Shown here piece by piece: positions 41,859-50,088 of a DNA stretch of 64,000 bases (positions are counted from its first letter, which is position 1; every line of letters starts with the position of its first letter). The notes below the pieces were generated by a model, which saw only the letters and a list, made by a program, of their open reading frames with translations, did not search any database and was not told where the DNA came from. The position numbers and the translations under genes are program-made. The DNA lies in NCBI RefSeq assembly GCF_002608075.1, contig NZ_LAHA01000012.1:1-64000 (forward strand). The letters run 5' to 3'. Source of the stretch: Nostoc linckia z4. GTDB taxonomy: Bacteria; Cyanobacteriota; Cyanobacteriia; Cyanobacteriales; Nostocaceae.

Positions 41859-42068
41859 ATGGAACGCCCAATAGATAAAGCTAAAAGGGATGCAAGCGGT
41901 AGATTTGTTAATGAGCCAGGATCTATGGCGGATTCCCCTATCTGCGTAAAATTCACCACAGATGTAGACGAAATACTGCGAAGTCTCCCCAACCGCTCCG
42001 AAAAAATCAGGCAATGGGTGATTGAGGGATTGGAGCGAGAGGGGCTATTGCCACCAGGGGAACCATAA
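41859..42068 (+). CDS. RHH-like regulator
   Basis: 69 residues from ATG 41859; a TTG at 41856 is possible, as AAGGAGGAG lies 17 bp upstream. DSPICVKFTTDVDEILRSLPNRSEKIRQWVIEGLEREGLL (about 24-63) shows the strand-helix-helix pattern of DNA-binding RHH proteins seen widely in cyanobacteria. Its own operator lies 40 bp upstream. The stop is 4 bp before the minor head protein gene. Confidence 0.65.
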   Translation: MERPIDKAKRDASGRFVNEPGSMADSPICVKFTTDVDEILRSLPNRSEKIRQWVIEGLEREGLLPPGEP

Positions 42069-42072
42069 ACCC

Positions 42073-42846
42073 ATGCCAGAAACCATTGATCCCTTTAAAC
42101 TACCATTTGATGAAGCGATCGCCTATTTTAAACAGAAATCGATTTTACCGTCCCTTGCCTGGGATGACTTTGCTGATGCGGCTGCTGATTATGCCTTTAC
42201 GTTGGCGAACGTAACCTCCCTCGAACTCCTGGGCGATGTTTATCGCTTGGTTGCGAGTGGCTTAGAAAACGGCGACAGTTACGGCGAATTTAAGAAGGGA
42301 TTTGACCATGCGATAGACAAGGCGGGGTGGAACCCAGCGAAGCGGCCCTGGCGGACTGCGCTCATCTTCAACCAGAACCTGAGGAACGCCTACGGGGCCG
42401 GACGCTACAAGCAGATGAGCGATCCCGAAGTATTAAGGCTTCGTCCATATTGGCAATGGGTACATCGCGATTCACGAGTACCTCGCCCCCATCACCTAGC
42501 CTTAGATCAAAAAGTCTTTAGGGCCGACGCTCCTTTCTGGCAAACCTGTTTTCCACCTTCTGGCTTTGGTTGCAGGTGTGGTGCGGTTTCCGTATCTCGG
42601 CGGGACATTGAACGCGAGGGCTTGACGGTAGATGAACCACCGCAAGAGACGGTGACTGTGGTAGATAAAGTGACGGGCGACAAGAAAAGAGTCCCTGCGA
42701 TCGGTGGCAAGCCCATTGGTGAACCTGGATTCTCGACTATCCCCGGTGGCAGCGACCCCAGCCAAAAGCAAGCGATACTAGAACAGGCGATGCAAAAGTT
42801 ACCGCCACAGTTACGGGAGCAGGTCAAAAGGGCTTTAGAGAAATGA
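42073..42846 (+). CDS. Minor head protein (Mu F/SPP1 gp7 family)
   Basis: 257 residues from ATG 42073 (MPETIDPFKLPFDEAIAYFKQKSILPS). Family segments: WRTALIFNQNLRNAYGAGRYKQM (about 98-120), PYWQWVHRDSRVPRPHHLALDQKVFRADAPFWQTCFPPSGFGCRCGAVSVS (about 128-178), where CFPP..FGCRC is a conserved Cys motif. It links portal, capsid and injected proteins in the head. Overlaps the next gene by ATGA. Confidence 0.85.
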   Translation: MPETIDPFKLPFDEAIAYFKQKSILPSLAWDDFADAAADYAFTLANVTSLELLGDVYRLVASGLENGDSYGEFKKGFDHAIDKAGWNPAKRPWRTALIFNQNLRNAYGAGRYKQMSDPEVLRLRPYWQWVHRDSRVPRPHHLALDQKVFRADAPFWQTCFPPSGFGCRCGAVSVSRRDIEREGLTVDEPPQETVTVVDKVTGDKKRVPAIGGKPIGEPGFSTIPGGSDPSQKQAILEQAMQKLPPQLREQVKRALEK

Positions 42847-43370
42847 TTTCAATCAGACAGCGCAGGCGAAACCGCCACAAGATAAAAGCTGTACGAAGAC
42901 AACCAACAATAAAGACCGTTTGCACCGGTTTCACTATTGAACTGACCGGAGTCAGCGAGGCTTTTGCTCAAATGAATAACACAATAGCAAAGCTGTCTGA
43001 AACAATGGCGCGTCCTGAGGTTCAAGAGGGGATAAGGAAGATGTGGCAGGATTTTGCGCGCCTTGTTCCAGTTGGAATTAGCCAGCTAGGACTTCTTGAT
43101 ACTGGAAGTCTTCGCCCTAGCTTCAACTTTGAATCAACAAAGAAAAAGCTTGTTGCAGTTCAAGAGGCTGAATTGCTTCGTCAATATGAATTGTATTGTC
43201 ACCGATATCAGGTAGATCTGATTCGAGTAGATACTGAGGATGATTGCTTGGGCGATCCTTCGTGTAAGTTCAATGCGCGCAGGCGCAGCCCGCCGCAGGC
43301 ATCGCCTTGCGTGCAATGCGCTGTAAATCCTAGTGGCAATTGTGGAGAGTGCAGTTTTTATGAAAGCTAA
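42843..43370 (+). CDS. Hypothetical protein with C-terminal cysteine cluster
   Basis: 175 residues, basic N-terminus (RQRRRNRHKIKAVRRQ), helical centre (about 38-75), and a Cys-rich end: DDCLGDPSCKFN ... SPCVQCAVNPSGNCGECSFYES, six to seven Cys able to bind metal. The stretch [13 protein letters not shown] within it comes from a dispersed repeat, so the cluster has been altered by an in-frame insertion. Coupled by ATGA to the minor head protein. Function unknown. Confidence 0.65.
   Translation: MISIRQRRRNRHKIKAVRRQPTIKTVCTGFTIELTGVSEAFAQMNNTIAKLSETMARPEVQEGIRKMWQDFARLVPVGISQLGLLDTGSLRPSFNFESTKKKLVAVQEAELLRQYELYCHRYQVDLIRVDTEDDCLGDPSCKFNARRRSPPQASPCVQCAVNPSGNCGECSFYES
43277..43305. repeat. 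Short dispersed repeat in coding frame
   Basis: Third copy of the GCGCAGGCGCAGCC...GGCATCGC element, translated inside the Cys cluster of the preceding gene. Confidence 0.7.
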
Positions 43371-43644
43371 AGAACTTGCAGAGATTCTGCTTCAGCATCC
43401 AGAACTTGAGGTGGTTGTTACTGGGTACGAAGCGAATCTTAATCCGGTCAAAACAGTTATAAAAACAAAGATCAAAAAAGACCCCGGTCATGGCTCCTAC
43501 TATGGGGAATACGATCATCTCGGCACTAGAGCGTTTTCAGAAAATTCTCAAGAGCCGACAACGGCGCTCTACATCGGCTATAGCGAAGGAGTAGGCGACG
43601 GAATTGATACTGTTGCTGGTGAAGTACTGATAAAACAGTCTTAG
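43360..43644 (+). CDS. Hypothetical protein
   Basis: 94 residues from ATG 43360 (MKAKELAEILLQHPELEVVVTGYEANLNPVKTVIKTKIKKDPGHGSYYGEYDHLG...). The opening matches a small alpha/beta domain common in phage and mobile elements (helix, then VVVTGYE strand). Overlaps the preceding gene by 11 bp and the following convergent one by 4 bp. Confidence 0.6.
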   Translation: MKAKELAEILLQHPELEVVVTGYEANLNPVKTVIKTKIKKDPGHGSYYGEYDHLGTRAFSENSQEPTTALYIGYSEGVGDGIDTVAGEVLIKQS

Positions 43645-43904
43645 TACCTGTAATTCAACCCTGCCTCTAAACAAACAGGAAACAAACCTCGCGCTTCTTC
43701 CTCTAAAATCTTGGTTCCATAGTCAGCAATTGTGTCTAGCGTCCAATCTGCATTGCCTTGGTAAACAGCATAGTCATCATTGCTGCCAATGCGAGCTACA
43801 TAACCAAACATCCCGTCAAAACGGTAGAGCCTAGCTCTAGGTTGTAAGTCGTCCAAGGTGGCGTTGTTCCATTGGATGTAATTTGCGTGGGGAACCGTAG
43901 TCAT
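43641..43904 (-). CDS. Small hypothetical protein
   Basis: 87 residues (MTTVPHANYIQWNNATLDDLQPRARLYRFDGMFGYVARIGSNDDYAVYQGNADWTLDTIADYG). Acidic, beta-rich. Leftward gene within the late cluster, its stop overlapping the convergent neighbour by 4 bp. No family recognised. Confidence 0.5.
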   Translation of the reverse strand: MTTVPHANYIQWNNATLDDLQPRARLYRFDGMFGYVARIGSNDDYAVYQGNADWTLDTIADYGTKILEEEARGLFPVCLEAGLNYRY

Positions 43905-43927
43905 AGCGCTTCAAAAGCTTAGGTGTC

Positions 43928-44353
43928 ATGGCTGAAATCATTATCACTCTCGATTCCCTTGCTGCCCAGCACAATTTAGCCCAAATTGAACATCGCCTGC
44001 ACAACCTCCGCCCTGCCTTTGCTTCAATGGGCGAATACATGGTGCGGCGAACCGAGCGGAATTTCAAGGGCGAACACGACCCCGATGGGGTAGCGTGGGC
44101 CCCATTGACAGCCGCATACAAGAAGCGCAAGCGGGGAACCAAAATACTCACGGAATCCGGCAGACTCAGGGCATCCATCACCTACCGCGCTGATGGTGTT
44201 CGGGTGGTTTTAGGAACCAATATCAAGTATGCTCGCGCTCACCAAATGGGATACCCCAAGCGCAATTTGCCGCCACGCCCGTTTTTGGGGGCATCGACAG
44301 AAGATGAACGAGAGTTAGGGGAGATTTTACTTGATTACGTCAAAGGGCAGTAG
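43928..44353 (+). CDS. Virion morphogenesis protein (Mu gpG-like)
   Basis: 141 residues. Family pattern: FASMGEYMVRRTERNFKGEHDPDGVAWAPLTAAYKKRKRG (about 31-70), ILTESGRLRASITYRADGVRVVLGTNIKYARAHQMG (about 73-108), PPRPFLGAS. It belongs to the phage virion morphogenesis/tail completion family, acting at the head-tail joint. A repeat-rich gap follows before the protease gene. Confidence 0.88.
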   Translation: MAEIIITLDSLAAQHNLAQIEHRLHNLRPAFASMGEYMVRRTERNFKGEHDPDGVAWAPLTAAYKKRKRGTKILTESGRLRASITYRADGVRVVLGTNIKYARAHQMGYPKRNLPPRPFLGASTEDERELGEILLDYVKGQ

Positions 44354-44361
44354 CGGAAAGT

Positions 44362-44470
44362 GGAGCCACTGCGGTGGACGGGTTCCCCGGCATAAAGCAA
44401 GTGGCGTCGGTCTTGGGGGTTTCCACGCCAGTTGCTACAAGTCGGCAGAACCGCCCAACGCACTGGCTCC
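44362..44470. repeat. 109-nt structured repeat
   Basis: The ends pair (GGAGCCACTGCG / CGCACTGGCTCC, one mismatch), with inner complementary segments (AAGTGGCGT / ACGCCAGTT). A transcript would fold into a long branched hairpin. Similar 'GGTGGACGGGTTCCCCGGC' sequences are dispersed in cyanobacterial genomes. No gene between gpG and the protease. Confidence 0.65.
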
Positions 44471-44492
44471 CCAGGAGCAACTTTTCAAGACG

Positions 44493-44516
44493 CTATCTGG
44501 CGGATTCCGCCAGATA
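44493..44516. repeat. 25-bp palindrome, copy 4
   Basis: Arm CTATCTGGCGGA, central T and the complementary arm, lacking only the final G. Intergenic, 22 bp after the structured repeat. Confidence 0.85.
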
Positions 44517-44597
44517 AGACAAATGGGAACTCTACAAATGCATTAGAAAATTCCTTATTTTGGGAGGTTGCCCCCTCCCTTTCTCCCCTACTCCTCC

Positions 44598-45680
44598 ATG
44601 CCCCAGGAAATCGAAATCTTTGCAGCTGGCACTCACACCTCCAGTAACGGCGCAACCGTCACCCTGTCGGAAAGCGACCTCGATGCGATCGCCCAATCCT
44701 ATGACCCCGATTTATTCGACGCTCCCGCAGTCGTCGGACATCCCCGCGACAACTCCCCGGCTTACGCCTGGGTAGAAGGAGTGCGGCGGGTGGGCAACAA
44801 GCTGATGGCCAGCCTCAAAGATTGGGACGCAGATTTCCAAGAAGCAGTTAAAAGCAGGCGGTATAAGAAAATTTCCGCCAGTTTTTATAGTCCAGACTCA
44901 TCCTCCAACCCCAAGCCAGGAAGTTACTACCTGCGTCACGTGGGCTTTTTAGGGGGAATGGCACCAGCTGTCAAAGGATTAAAATCCGTTGCCTTTGCTG
45001 AAGCTGAAGAGGGAGTGGTGGATTTTTGCTGTGGTGTGGGGGGAGATAAGGAGATTTTTCGCAATCTGCGGGAATGGCTGATTGAAGAGTACGGCATTGA
45101 AGTGAGCGATCGCGTTGTACCTGCCTACTTGCTCTCCATGCCCAGTGATGGCCGCCTTGATTATCTGGAGAGCCGAGTCGATGAACTAGAAAACTTTATT
45201 AGTAAAACGTTTTCCCCTGACATGGAATCGCGCCTAGAGGAAGTCGGGGAGAGAGTATTGCAGCTTTTAAATAAATACGATTACACGGAGGAATCAGAGC
45301 CAGTGCCATCACAAGAAAGCATTGAATTGTCAGAAGAGGTTGGACAACTGAAAGCCGAACTGCGGCAAGCCAAGTTGGAGAAGAAAAGGGAAAACGTAGC
45401 CAACTTCGTTGAGTCCCTCAAGGGCAAAATTCGCCCCAATCAAAAAGGGCAGCTAGTCGAATTCATGATGAACCTGCCAGAAGAAGAGGTGGAATTTTCT
45501 GAAGGCAAGCCTCAGACCCACTTAACTTGGTTACAAAATTTCCTCAAATCTCAACCAGACTTAGTGAATCTCAAGGAAGTCGTGCGCGATGAGAACATTG
45601 AGGCATTCTCCGAGGAAGAGAAGCAATCCCGCAGCGCCTACGCTAACGCAGCCAAAGCTTATGAGGAGGCTTGGAAATAA
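44598..45680 (+). CDS. Head maturation protease/scaffold (Mu gpI-like)
   Basis: 360 residues from ATG 44598. N-terminal protease: EIEIFAAGTHTSSNGATVTLSESDLDAIAQSY (about 4-35), PAVVGHPRDNSPAYAWVEGVRR (about 42-63; His-containing catalytic loop of the Mu I family), YKKISASFYSPDSS (about 99-112; catalytic Ser region), LRHVGFLGGMAPAVKGL. The C-terminal 180 residues are charged coiled coil (LSEEVGQLKAELRQAKLEKKRENVANF), the scaffold part. Its stop overlaps the next ATG by 1 base. Confidence 0.85.
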   Translation: MPQEIEIFAAGTHTSSNGATVTLSESDLDAIAQSYDPDLFDAPAVVGHPRDNSPAYAWVEGVRRVGNKLMASLKDWDADFQEAVKSRRYKKISASFYSPDSSSNPKPGSYYLRHVGFLGGMAPAVKGLKSVAFAEAEEGVVDFCCGVGGDKEIFRNLREWLIEEYGIEVSDRVVPAYLLSMPSDGRLDYLESRVDELENFISKTFSPDMESRLEEVGERVLQLLNKYDYTEESEPVPSQESIELSEEVGQLKAELRQAKLEKKRENVANFVESLKGKIRPNQKGQLVEFMMNLPEEEVEFSEGKPQTHLTWLQNFLKSQPDLVNLKEVVRDENIEAFSEEEKQSRSAYANAAKAYEEAWK

Positions 45681-46183
45681 TGCCAATTAATAACTGCACA
45701 GATTTACTCGACGGTGCTTCACTCTACGAGGGGCAAGTCGCCAACCTAGAGTCATCTGTCATTCGCACAGCTGCGAATGCGGATACCGATATCCTGGTTT
45801 TTGGTCGGGCATTGGTCAAAGGCAGTGGTGACAAAGATTTAATTCTACCCGTGGATGCTAATAGCTTGTTCATGGGCATTGCTTATGCCACTGACACAAT
45901 CGAAAAGCGCTCTGGCTTTAGCATTAACGCTGATGGTGATTTTGGCTATCCCCTCGACTGGACTATTTCGTATTTAGTGCGCGGCGTGATTGGGGTGAAA
46001 GTTGTACAAAACGTCAACCCCGCGTCTAACGTTTTTTGGATTCACACCCCCCAAACTGGCCAACGCAAAGGACAATTCCGCGCCGATGCCGACACCAACC
46101 GGGCAGTGCAGATAACTAATGCTCGATTCATGAAGTCCGGGACTGCTGGCTCTGTCGTTCCTCTCTCGATTAATTTGGCGTAG
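45680..46183 (+). CDS. Structural cement/decoration protein
   Basis: 167 residues from ATG 45680 (MPINNCTDLLDGASLYEGQVANLESSVIRTAANADTDILVFGRALVKGSGDKDLILPVDANSLFMGIAYATD...). Beta-rich and of the size and position of phage structural cement proteins that lock capsid subunits, between protease and major capsid genes. No catalytic motifs. The gap after it (46184-46243) holds TCCCTAT-type tandem repeats. Confidence 0.7.
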   Translation: MPINNCTDLLDGASLYEGQVANLESSVIRTAANADTDILVFGRALVKGSGDKDLILPVDANSLFMGIAYATDTIEKRSGFSINADGDFGYPLDWTISYLVRGVIGVKVVQNVNPASNVFWIHTPQTGQRKGQFRADADTNRAVQITNARFMKSGTAGSVVPLSINLA

Positions 46184-46243
46184 CGACAATCATTCTCGTC
46201 CCTATTCCCTATTCCCCTATTCCCCTATCCCCAATCCCTAACC

Positions 46244-47185
46244 ATGACCACAGGCGGAAATTTACTGTACCGGGCGCTTGAGCAAAATATGCCCGGAGTG
46301 CTTTCAAGAAGGTATCGCGATTTAGCTTTTGAAAACGGCAAAATTGTACCCACCCAGGCAGACCTAAAAGCAGGTGCATCTGAAGTGGTGCGCGATACTG
46401 TAGACGAAGTTGGCGACGCTGACATTATCGGCGATGGCGCTTTCGACATCCCCATTGTGGATGTGTCAGCCGGCGAAGATCGCTACAAAATCTTCATGAT
46501 TGCTAGTGCCTTCTCCTACACCTTCCAGCAAGAGCGTGCTTACAACTACGCTGGTGCAAAGGCAGAAATCAACAATCGCAAACAAATGCTGGCAAAGCGA
46601 TCTATCGGCGAAAGGCATCACCGTATTGCTGCATTCGGCGACACACGACTCAATGTAACTGGCTTTTTAAACAACGCCGGCGTCACCCTCAATAACTCCA
46701 GCTTCGACCCGAACACCGCAGCACCCGACGAATTGGCAGAGTTTTTTGTAGATGAATTAAAGGCAGCACACACGGGTTCAAATAACGTTGAAATGCCGAT
46801 GGATGTCTTAATTTCCACTGGCTTTTACTTCAAGTTAGTTAAAACCAGGATGCCTGATAGTTCTGTAAGCGTGCTTACTTACATCAAGCAGGCTTTGTCC
46901 GAAGAAGACGTTAACTTCAAGATTACGAAGTGCCAAGAGTGCGATTCCAGTCAGCTGGAAGCAAATGGCGTGCAAGCAGGTGGGACAAACAAAGACCTCA
47001 TCACGCTTTACACCAAAGACCCAGAAGTTGTTGAGCGTCACATCGAACTGGTTCAACTCATGCCCCAAGAATGGGTAACAGTGCGGGACGGGCGGAAGGT
47101 TTACCCGATGTTTAGTTCAACAACGCCCACAATAATTAATTATCCTGGAGCATTTAGATACATCAAGGTTCCAAAGGTGAGCTAA
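46244..47185 (+). CDS. Major capsid protein (DUF2184 family)
   Basis: 313 residues. Pattern of DUF2184 capsids: FDIPIVDVSAGEDRYKIFMIASAFSYTFQQERAY (about 67-100), KRSIGERHHRIAAFGDTRLNVTGFLNN (about 117-143), PMDVLISTGFYFKLVKT (about 186-202), VQLMPQEWVTVRDGRKVYPMFSSTTPTIINYPGAFRYIKV at the end. It should form the icosahedral shell by an HK97-like fold. Position after protease and cement agrees. The stop overlaps the next ATG (TAATGG). Confidence 0.88.
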   Translation: MTTGGNLLYRALEQNMPGVLSRRYRDLAFENGKIVPTQADLKAGASEVVRDTVDEVGDADIIGDGAFDIPIVDVSAGEDRYKIFMIASAFSYTFQQERAYNYAGAKAEINNRKQMLAKRSIGERHHRIAAFGDTRLNVTGFLNNAGVTLNNSSFDPNTAAPDELAEFFVDELKAAHTGSNNVEMPMDVLISTGFYFKLVKTRMPDSSVSVLTYIKQALSEEDVNFKITKCQECDSSQLEANGVQAGGTNKDLITLYTKDPEVVERHIELVQLMPQEWVTVRDGRKVYPMFSSTTPTIINYPGAFRYIKVPKVS

Positions 47186-47562
47186 TGGCAACAATTATCC
47201 TCAGACCCGAAAAATCTTTTCCGCCCCGCAACGGCCCAGTCTGTTTTGACAGTCTCACCCTAAGACCTGGCAGTAATCTAAATATCTCGGACGACATTGT
47301 AGAACAATTGCGATCGCACCCCGACTTTCCCCAGTACGAACGCTGGGGAGCAATTGAGATCATCTCTCCTAAAACCGAGATTAACCCGAACGCACCCCAG
47401 CCCTCGGAACTTTCGACCATGAACGTCGAGGAGGCGGAAAAAGTAATTGAAAATTGCGCCGATGTTGCCAAACTCGAAGCGTGGCTTGCTTCGGAATCTC
47501 GCGTTACCGTTCGCCGTGCCATTAACCGCCGTATCGCAGCAATCAAGGGAGGAAATGAATAG
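47185..47562 (+). CDS. Hypothetical head-tail region protein
   Basis: 125 residues (MATIILRPEKSFPPRNGPVCFDSLTLRPGSNLNISDDIVEQLRSHPDFPQYERWGAIEIISPK...), a beta-rich start and a helical end (VEEAEKVIENCADVAKLEAWLASESRVTVRRAINRRIAAI). One-base overlaps on both sides show it belongs to the head operon. Name not assigned. Confidence 0.65.
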   Translation: MATIILRPEKSFPPRNGPVCFDSLTLRPGSNLNISDDIVEQLRSHPDFPQYERWGAIEIISPKTEINPNAPQPSELSTMNVEEAEKVIENCADVAKLEAWLASESRVTVRRAINRRIAAIKGGNE

Positions 47563-47993
47563 TGGCTGTTAAGCAAAAAATCGGTGTTGAGTTGATCAAC
47601 ACTAACATCAACCTCACGCACAATATCAGCGTTCAGTGTCCGCTCAATTCACTATGCGTTGACCAGCCTTTCTTTGTAGCGGATGGATCTTACTTGGTGA
47701 CTAGCATTTCCTACGTACACTCGGCTGCGGGGAATGATGCTAGCGCGGTAAACCTACAAATCACCAAAGATACCGGCACTGCTGCCCCTGGTGCTGGAAC
47801 TGACCTATTGACCGACAGCAGCAATGCTGGATTTAATTGCAAAGGCACTGCTAACACTGTGCAAACTGGGGCGCTCGTTGCAACTGAAGCAACAAGGACG
47901 TTGGCTAGTGGCGATCGCTTGTCTCTTGATTTCGCTGGCACAGTCACAAACCTAGCTGGAGTGGTGGTTACAGTTTCCTTGAGAAGGATTTAA
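47562..47993 (+). CDS. Putative head decoration protein
   Basis: 143 residues from a GTG overlapping the previous stop (TAGTGG). Beta-sandwich style repeats (YLVTSISYVHSAAGNDASAVNLQITKDTGTAAPGAGTDLLTD... LSLDFAGTVTNLAGVVVTVSLRRI), Thr/Ala/Gly-rich, typical of surface decoration or fibre proteins. No exact family recognised. Confidence 0.6.
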   Translation: MAVKQKIGVELINTNINLTHNISVQCPLNSLCVDQPFFVADGSYLVTSISYVHSAAGNDASAVNLQITKDTGTAAPGAGTDLLTDSSNAGFNCKGTANTVQTGALVATEATRTLASGDRLSLDFAGTVTNLAGVVVTVSLRRI

Positions 47994-48085
47994 TTCAGAA
48001 TTCAGAATTATTTTCAACCACAAGAGGTGATTGTCGTGTAGCTCTCAATCCTTACTAACATCCAATTCCTAATATCCAATCTCCC

Positions 48086-48529
48086 ATGCCCTACGCTACC
48101 GTCGCCGACATGATTGCCGCTTTTAGCGAGCAAGAAATACTTGAGCTTAGTAACATTGACTACCCCGACAACACCACAATTAACGAAGATGTGGTAAATC
48201 GGGCGATCGAGGATGCCCAAGCTCAACTCGATTCTTACCTAGCGGTGCACTACAAAGTGCCTTTGGTTGTTGTACCAACAGTGCTTCGCAATTACACTTG
48301 CGATGTGGCGCGGTACATCTTAGACAAGGATAAGCCAAGAGAAGAAGTTTCCAGGCGGCGGGATTTGGTTTTTTACTACCTCAAAGACTTGGCAGCTAAC
48401 AAAGCATCGCTGCCGGGTATCGTTGATGGCACTGATGGTACTACAACCGATGCTGGAAATGGCGATGTGGTGCTGTTTAAAAGCCCTGGCAGGACTTGGA
48501 CATCTAGCGCCTTGAAGGATTATTGGTAA
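48086..48529 (+). CDS. DUF1320 head-tail connector protein (Mu gp36-like)
   Basis: 147 residues. Opening MPYATVADMIAAFSEQEILELSNID, NEDVVNRAIEDAQAQLDSYLAVHYKVPL and NYTCDVARYILDKDKPREEVSRRRD fit DUF1320, a neck protein that closes the portal. The last A of its stop is the first base of the next ATG. Confidence 0.85.
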   Translation: MPYATVADMIAAFSEQEILELSNIDYPDNTTINEDVVNRAIEDAQAQLDSYLAVHYKVPLVVVPTVLRNYTCDVARYILDKDKPREEVSRRRDLVFYYLKDLAANKASLPGIVDGTDGTTTDAGNGDVVLFKSPGRTWTSSALKDYW

Positions 48530-49173
48530 TGCTTGCAGAAGCTGAAGCCGCTATAGTCAAACGAGTCGAGGCGATTCTTGCACCTTTTGAGGTGAATATC
48601 TCTCCTTTTCCGGGCGATAGCGACCAGCAACCGAAGCCAGGACGCAAGGGAATGATTCTCATTGGCTACAAGCGAAGTCGCCATCGCGTGACATCCGTTC
48701 AGCCTATGACTGTTGAAATCATTGCCGAGTTCGAGTTGTCGTTGCAACTAAAGGATTTACGTACCCACAGAGGCGCTTATCCACTGCTTGATGCGGTGCG
48801 CTATGCCATCACAGGATTAATTCCCCTCAAGGGGCCACTTTCCAAGTGCTACCCAGTGCAGGAAGGATTTTTAAAAGCTGAGGATGGCATTTGGTATTAC
48901 GCAATGGTGGTCGCTGTGGCGATGATGCAAATCGAAGGGCAACAGCCTTATACTGCTGCTGATATTGATTACCTGACGCGAGATCCGGCTTTGGGCGTGC
49001 GTCCTTATACCCCTGCTAATGGTATTCAAATTCAAGTTGCAACAAGGCGATCGCGTGTCAACGATCTACCAGACAACGTAGTGGATCGGACTTTCGTAGT
49101 GATAGAAAGCGTGCCGACAGGGTTAATGGACTTTTCGAGTTCGGATGGCGGTCAATATATCGAAATATTATGA
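48529..49173 (+). CDS. Gp37-family neck/tail protein (Mu gp37-like)
   Basis: 214 residues (MLAEAEAAIVKRVEAILAPFEVNISPFPGDSDQQPKPGRKGMILIGYKRSRHR...). ELSLQLKDLRTHRGAYPLLDAVRYAITGLIP (about 68-98) and the strand-rich middle match the family. It is a tail terminator-type role in Mu-like phages. Overlaps the next gene by 4 bp. Confidence 0.75.
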   Translation: MLAEAEAAIVKRVEAILAPFEVNISPFPGDSDQQPKPGRKGMILIGYKRSRHRVTSVQPMTVEIIAEFELSLQLKDLRTHRGAYPLLDAVRYAITGLIPLKGPLSKCYPVQEGFLKAEDGIWYYAMVVAVAMMQIEGQQPYTAADIDYLTRDPALGVRPYTPANGIQIQVATRRSRVNDLPDNVVDRTFVVIESVPTGLMDFSSSDGGQYIEIL

Positions 49174-50087
49174 CTACTCTTAAGATTAAAGACGCAGATG
49201 GAGCTACTAAGCACGTTGCGACCACAGGGACGGGAACGCCCGACGATCCGCTAAAAACGCAACAAAGCATTACTGGGGCGGTAGCAATCAGTCAGCCTTT
49301 ACCTGTTGGCGAAAACACTATAGGTAAAGTGGAAGTTACTGCGATGCCACCCTTGAGCGTGGGCGACATCAACGTAGAAGTTAGTGAGGTGGCTGTATCC
49401 AACTTCCCTGCAAGTTTTCAAGTTAGCAACTTTCCTGCCACGCAGACCGTAGCAGGCATTGTAAGCGTTTCCAACTTTCCTACTAGTTTTCAAATTAGCA
49501 ACTTACCTGCTACGCAAACAATTGCGGGTAACGTTAGTGTTTCTAATTTTCCAACGAGCTTTCAAGTTAGTAACTTCCCTACAAGTTTTCAAGTTAGCAA
49601 TTTTCCAGCGACCCAGACAATTGCAGGCAGTGTCAGCGTTTCTAACTTCCCTACAAGCTTTCAAGTTAGTAACTTCCCCGCCACGCAGCCCGTATCAGCT
49701 ACATCGCTGCCATTGCCTACGGATGCAGCCACAGCGACCAATCAAACTGCACAACTCACTAGGCTTACGGAAATACGCGATCGCTTGCCTGCTTCTCCTA
49801 CAACAACTATGACCGCGATCGCCACCGATGGCACGAGTGGTGACAAAACAATTCTCACTCCCACTAGTGGCAAGGCTTTGAGAATTAGCAGTCTTTGTCT
49901 GACTCTTGGCAGCGCTACAGCCATCACCCTGAAAAAGACTTCTACAGCGATTAGCGGAGTAATGACCATTTCCGATTTGGTTGCAGATTTTCCTCAGCCA
50001 GTGGCTTTAGCAGTTGACCAAGCTTTTGTAATCAACGTCGGTTCGGCTATTGCTGTCAATGGCTTTGTAACTTGGTGGGAGGTATAG
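49170..50087 (+). CDS. Virion protein with nine SNFP-type repeats
   Basis: 305 residues. Between about 75 and 175 it has nine copies of a 9-12 residue repeat: VSNFPTSFQ, VSNFPATQ(T/P)(I/V)AG. A short beta-rich domain follows (ISSLCLTLGSATAITLKKTSTAISGVMTISDL). VSNFPATQP repeats occur in phage appendage or fibre proteins and form elongated beta stalks. Likely a fibre or collar whisker; its place next to the glycine-rich adhesin supports this. Confidence 0.7.
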   Translation: MTTLKIKDADGATKHVATTGTGTPDDPLKTQQSITGAVAISQPLPVGENTIGKVEVTAMPPLSVGDINVEVSEVAVSNFPASFQVSNFPATQTVAGIVSVSNFPTSFQISNLPATQTIAGNVSVSNFPTSFQVSNFPTSFQVSNFPATQTIAGSVSVSNFPTSFQVSNFPATQPVSATSLPLPTDAATATNQTAQLTRLTEIRDRLPASPTTTMTAIATDGTSGDKTILTPTSGKALRISSLCLTLGSATAITLKKTSTAISGVMTISDLVADFPQPVALAVDQAFVINVGSAIAVNGFVTWWEV

Positions 50088-50088
50088 G

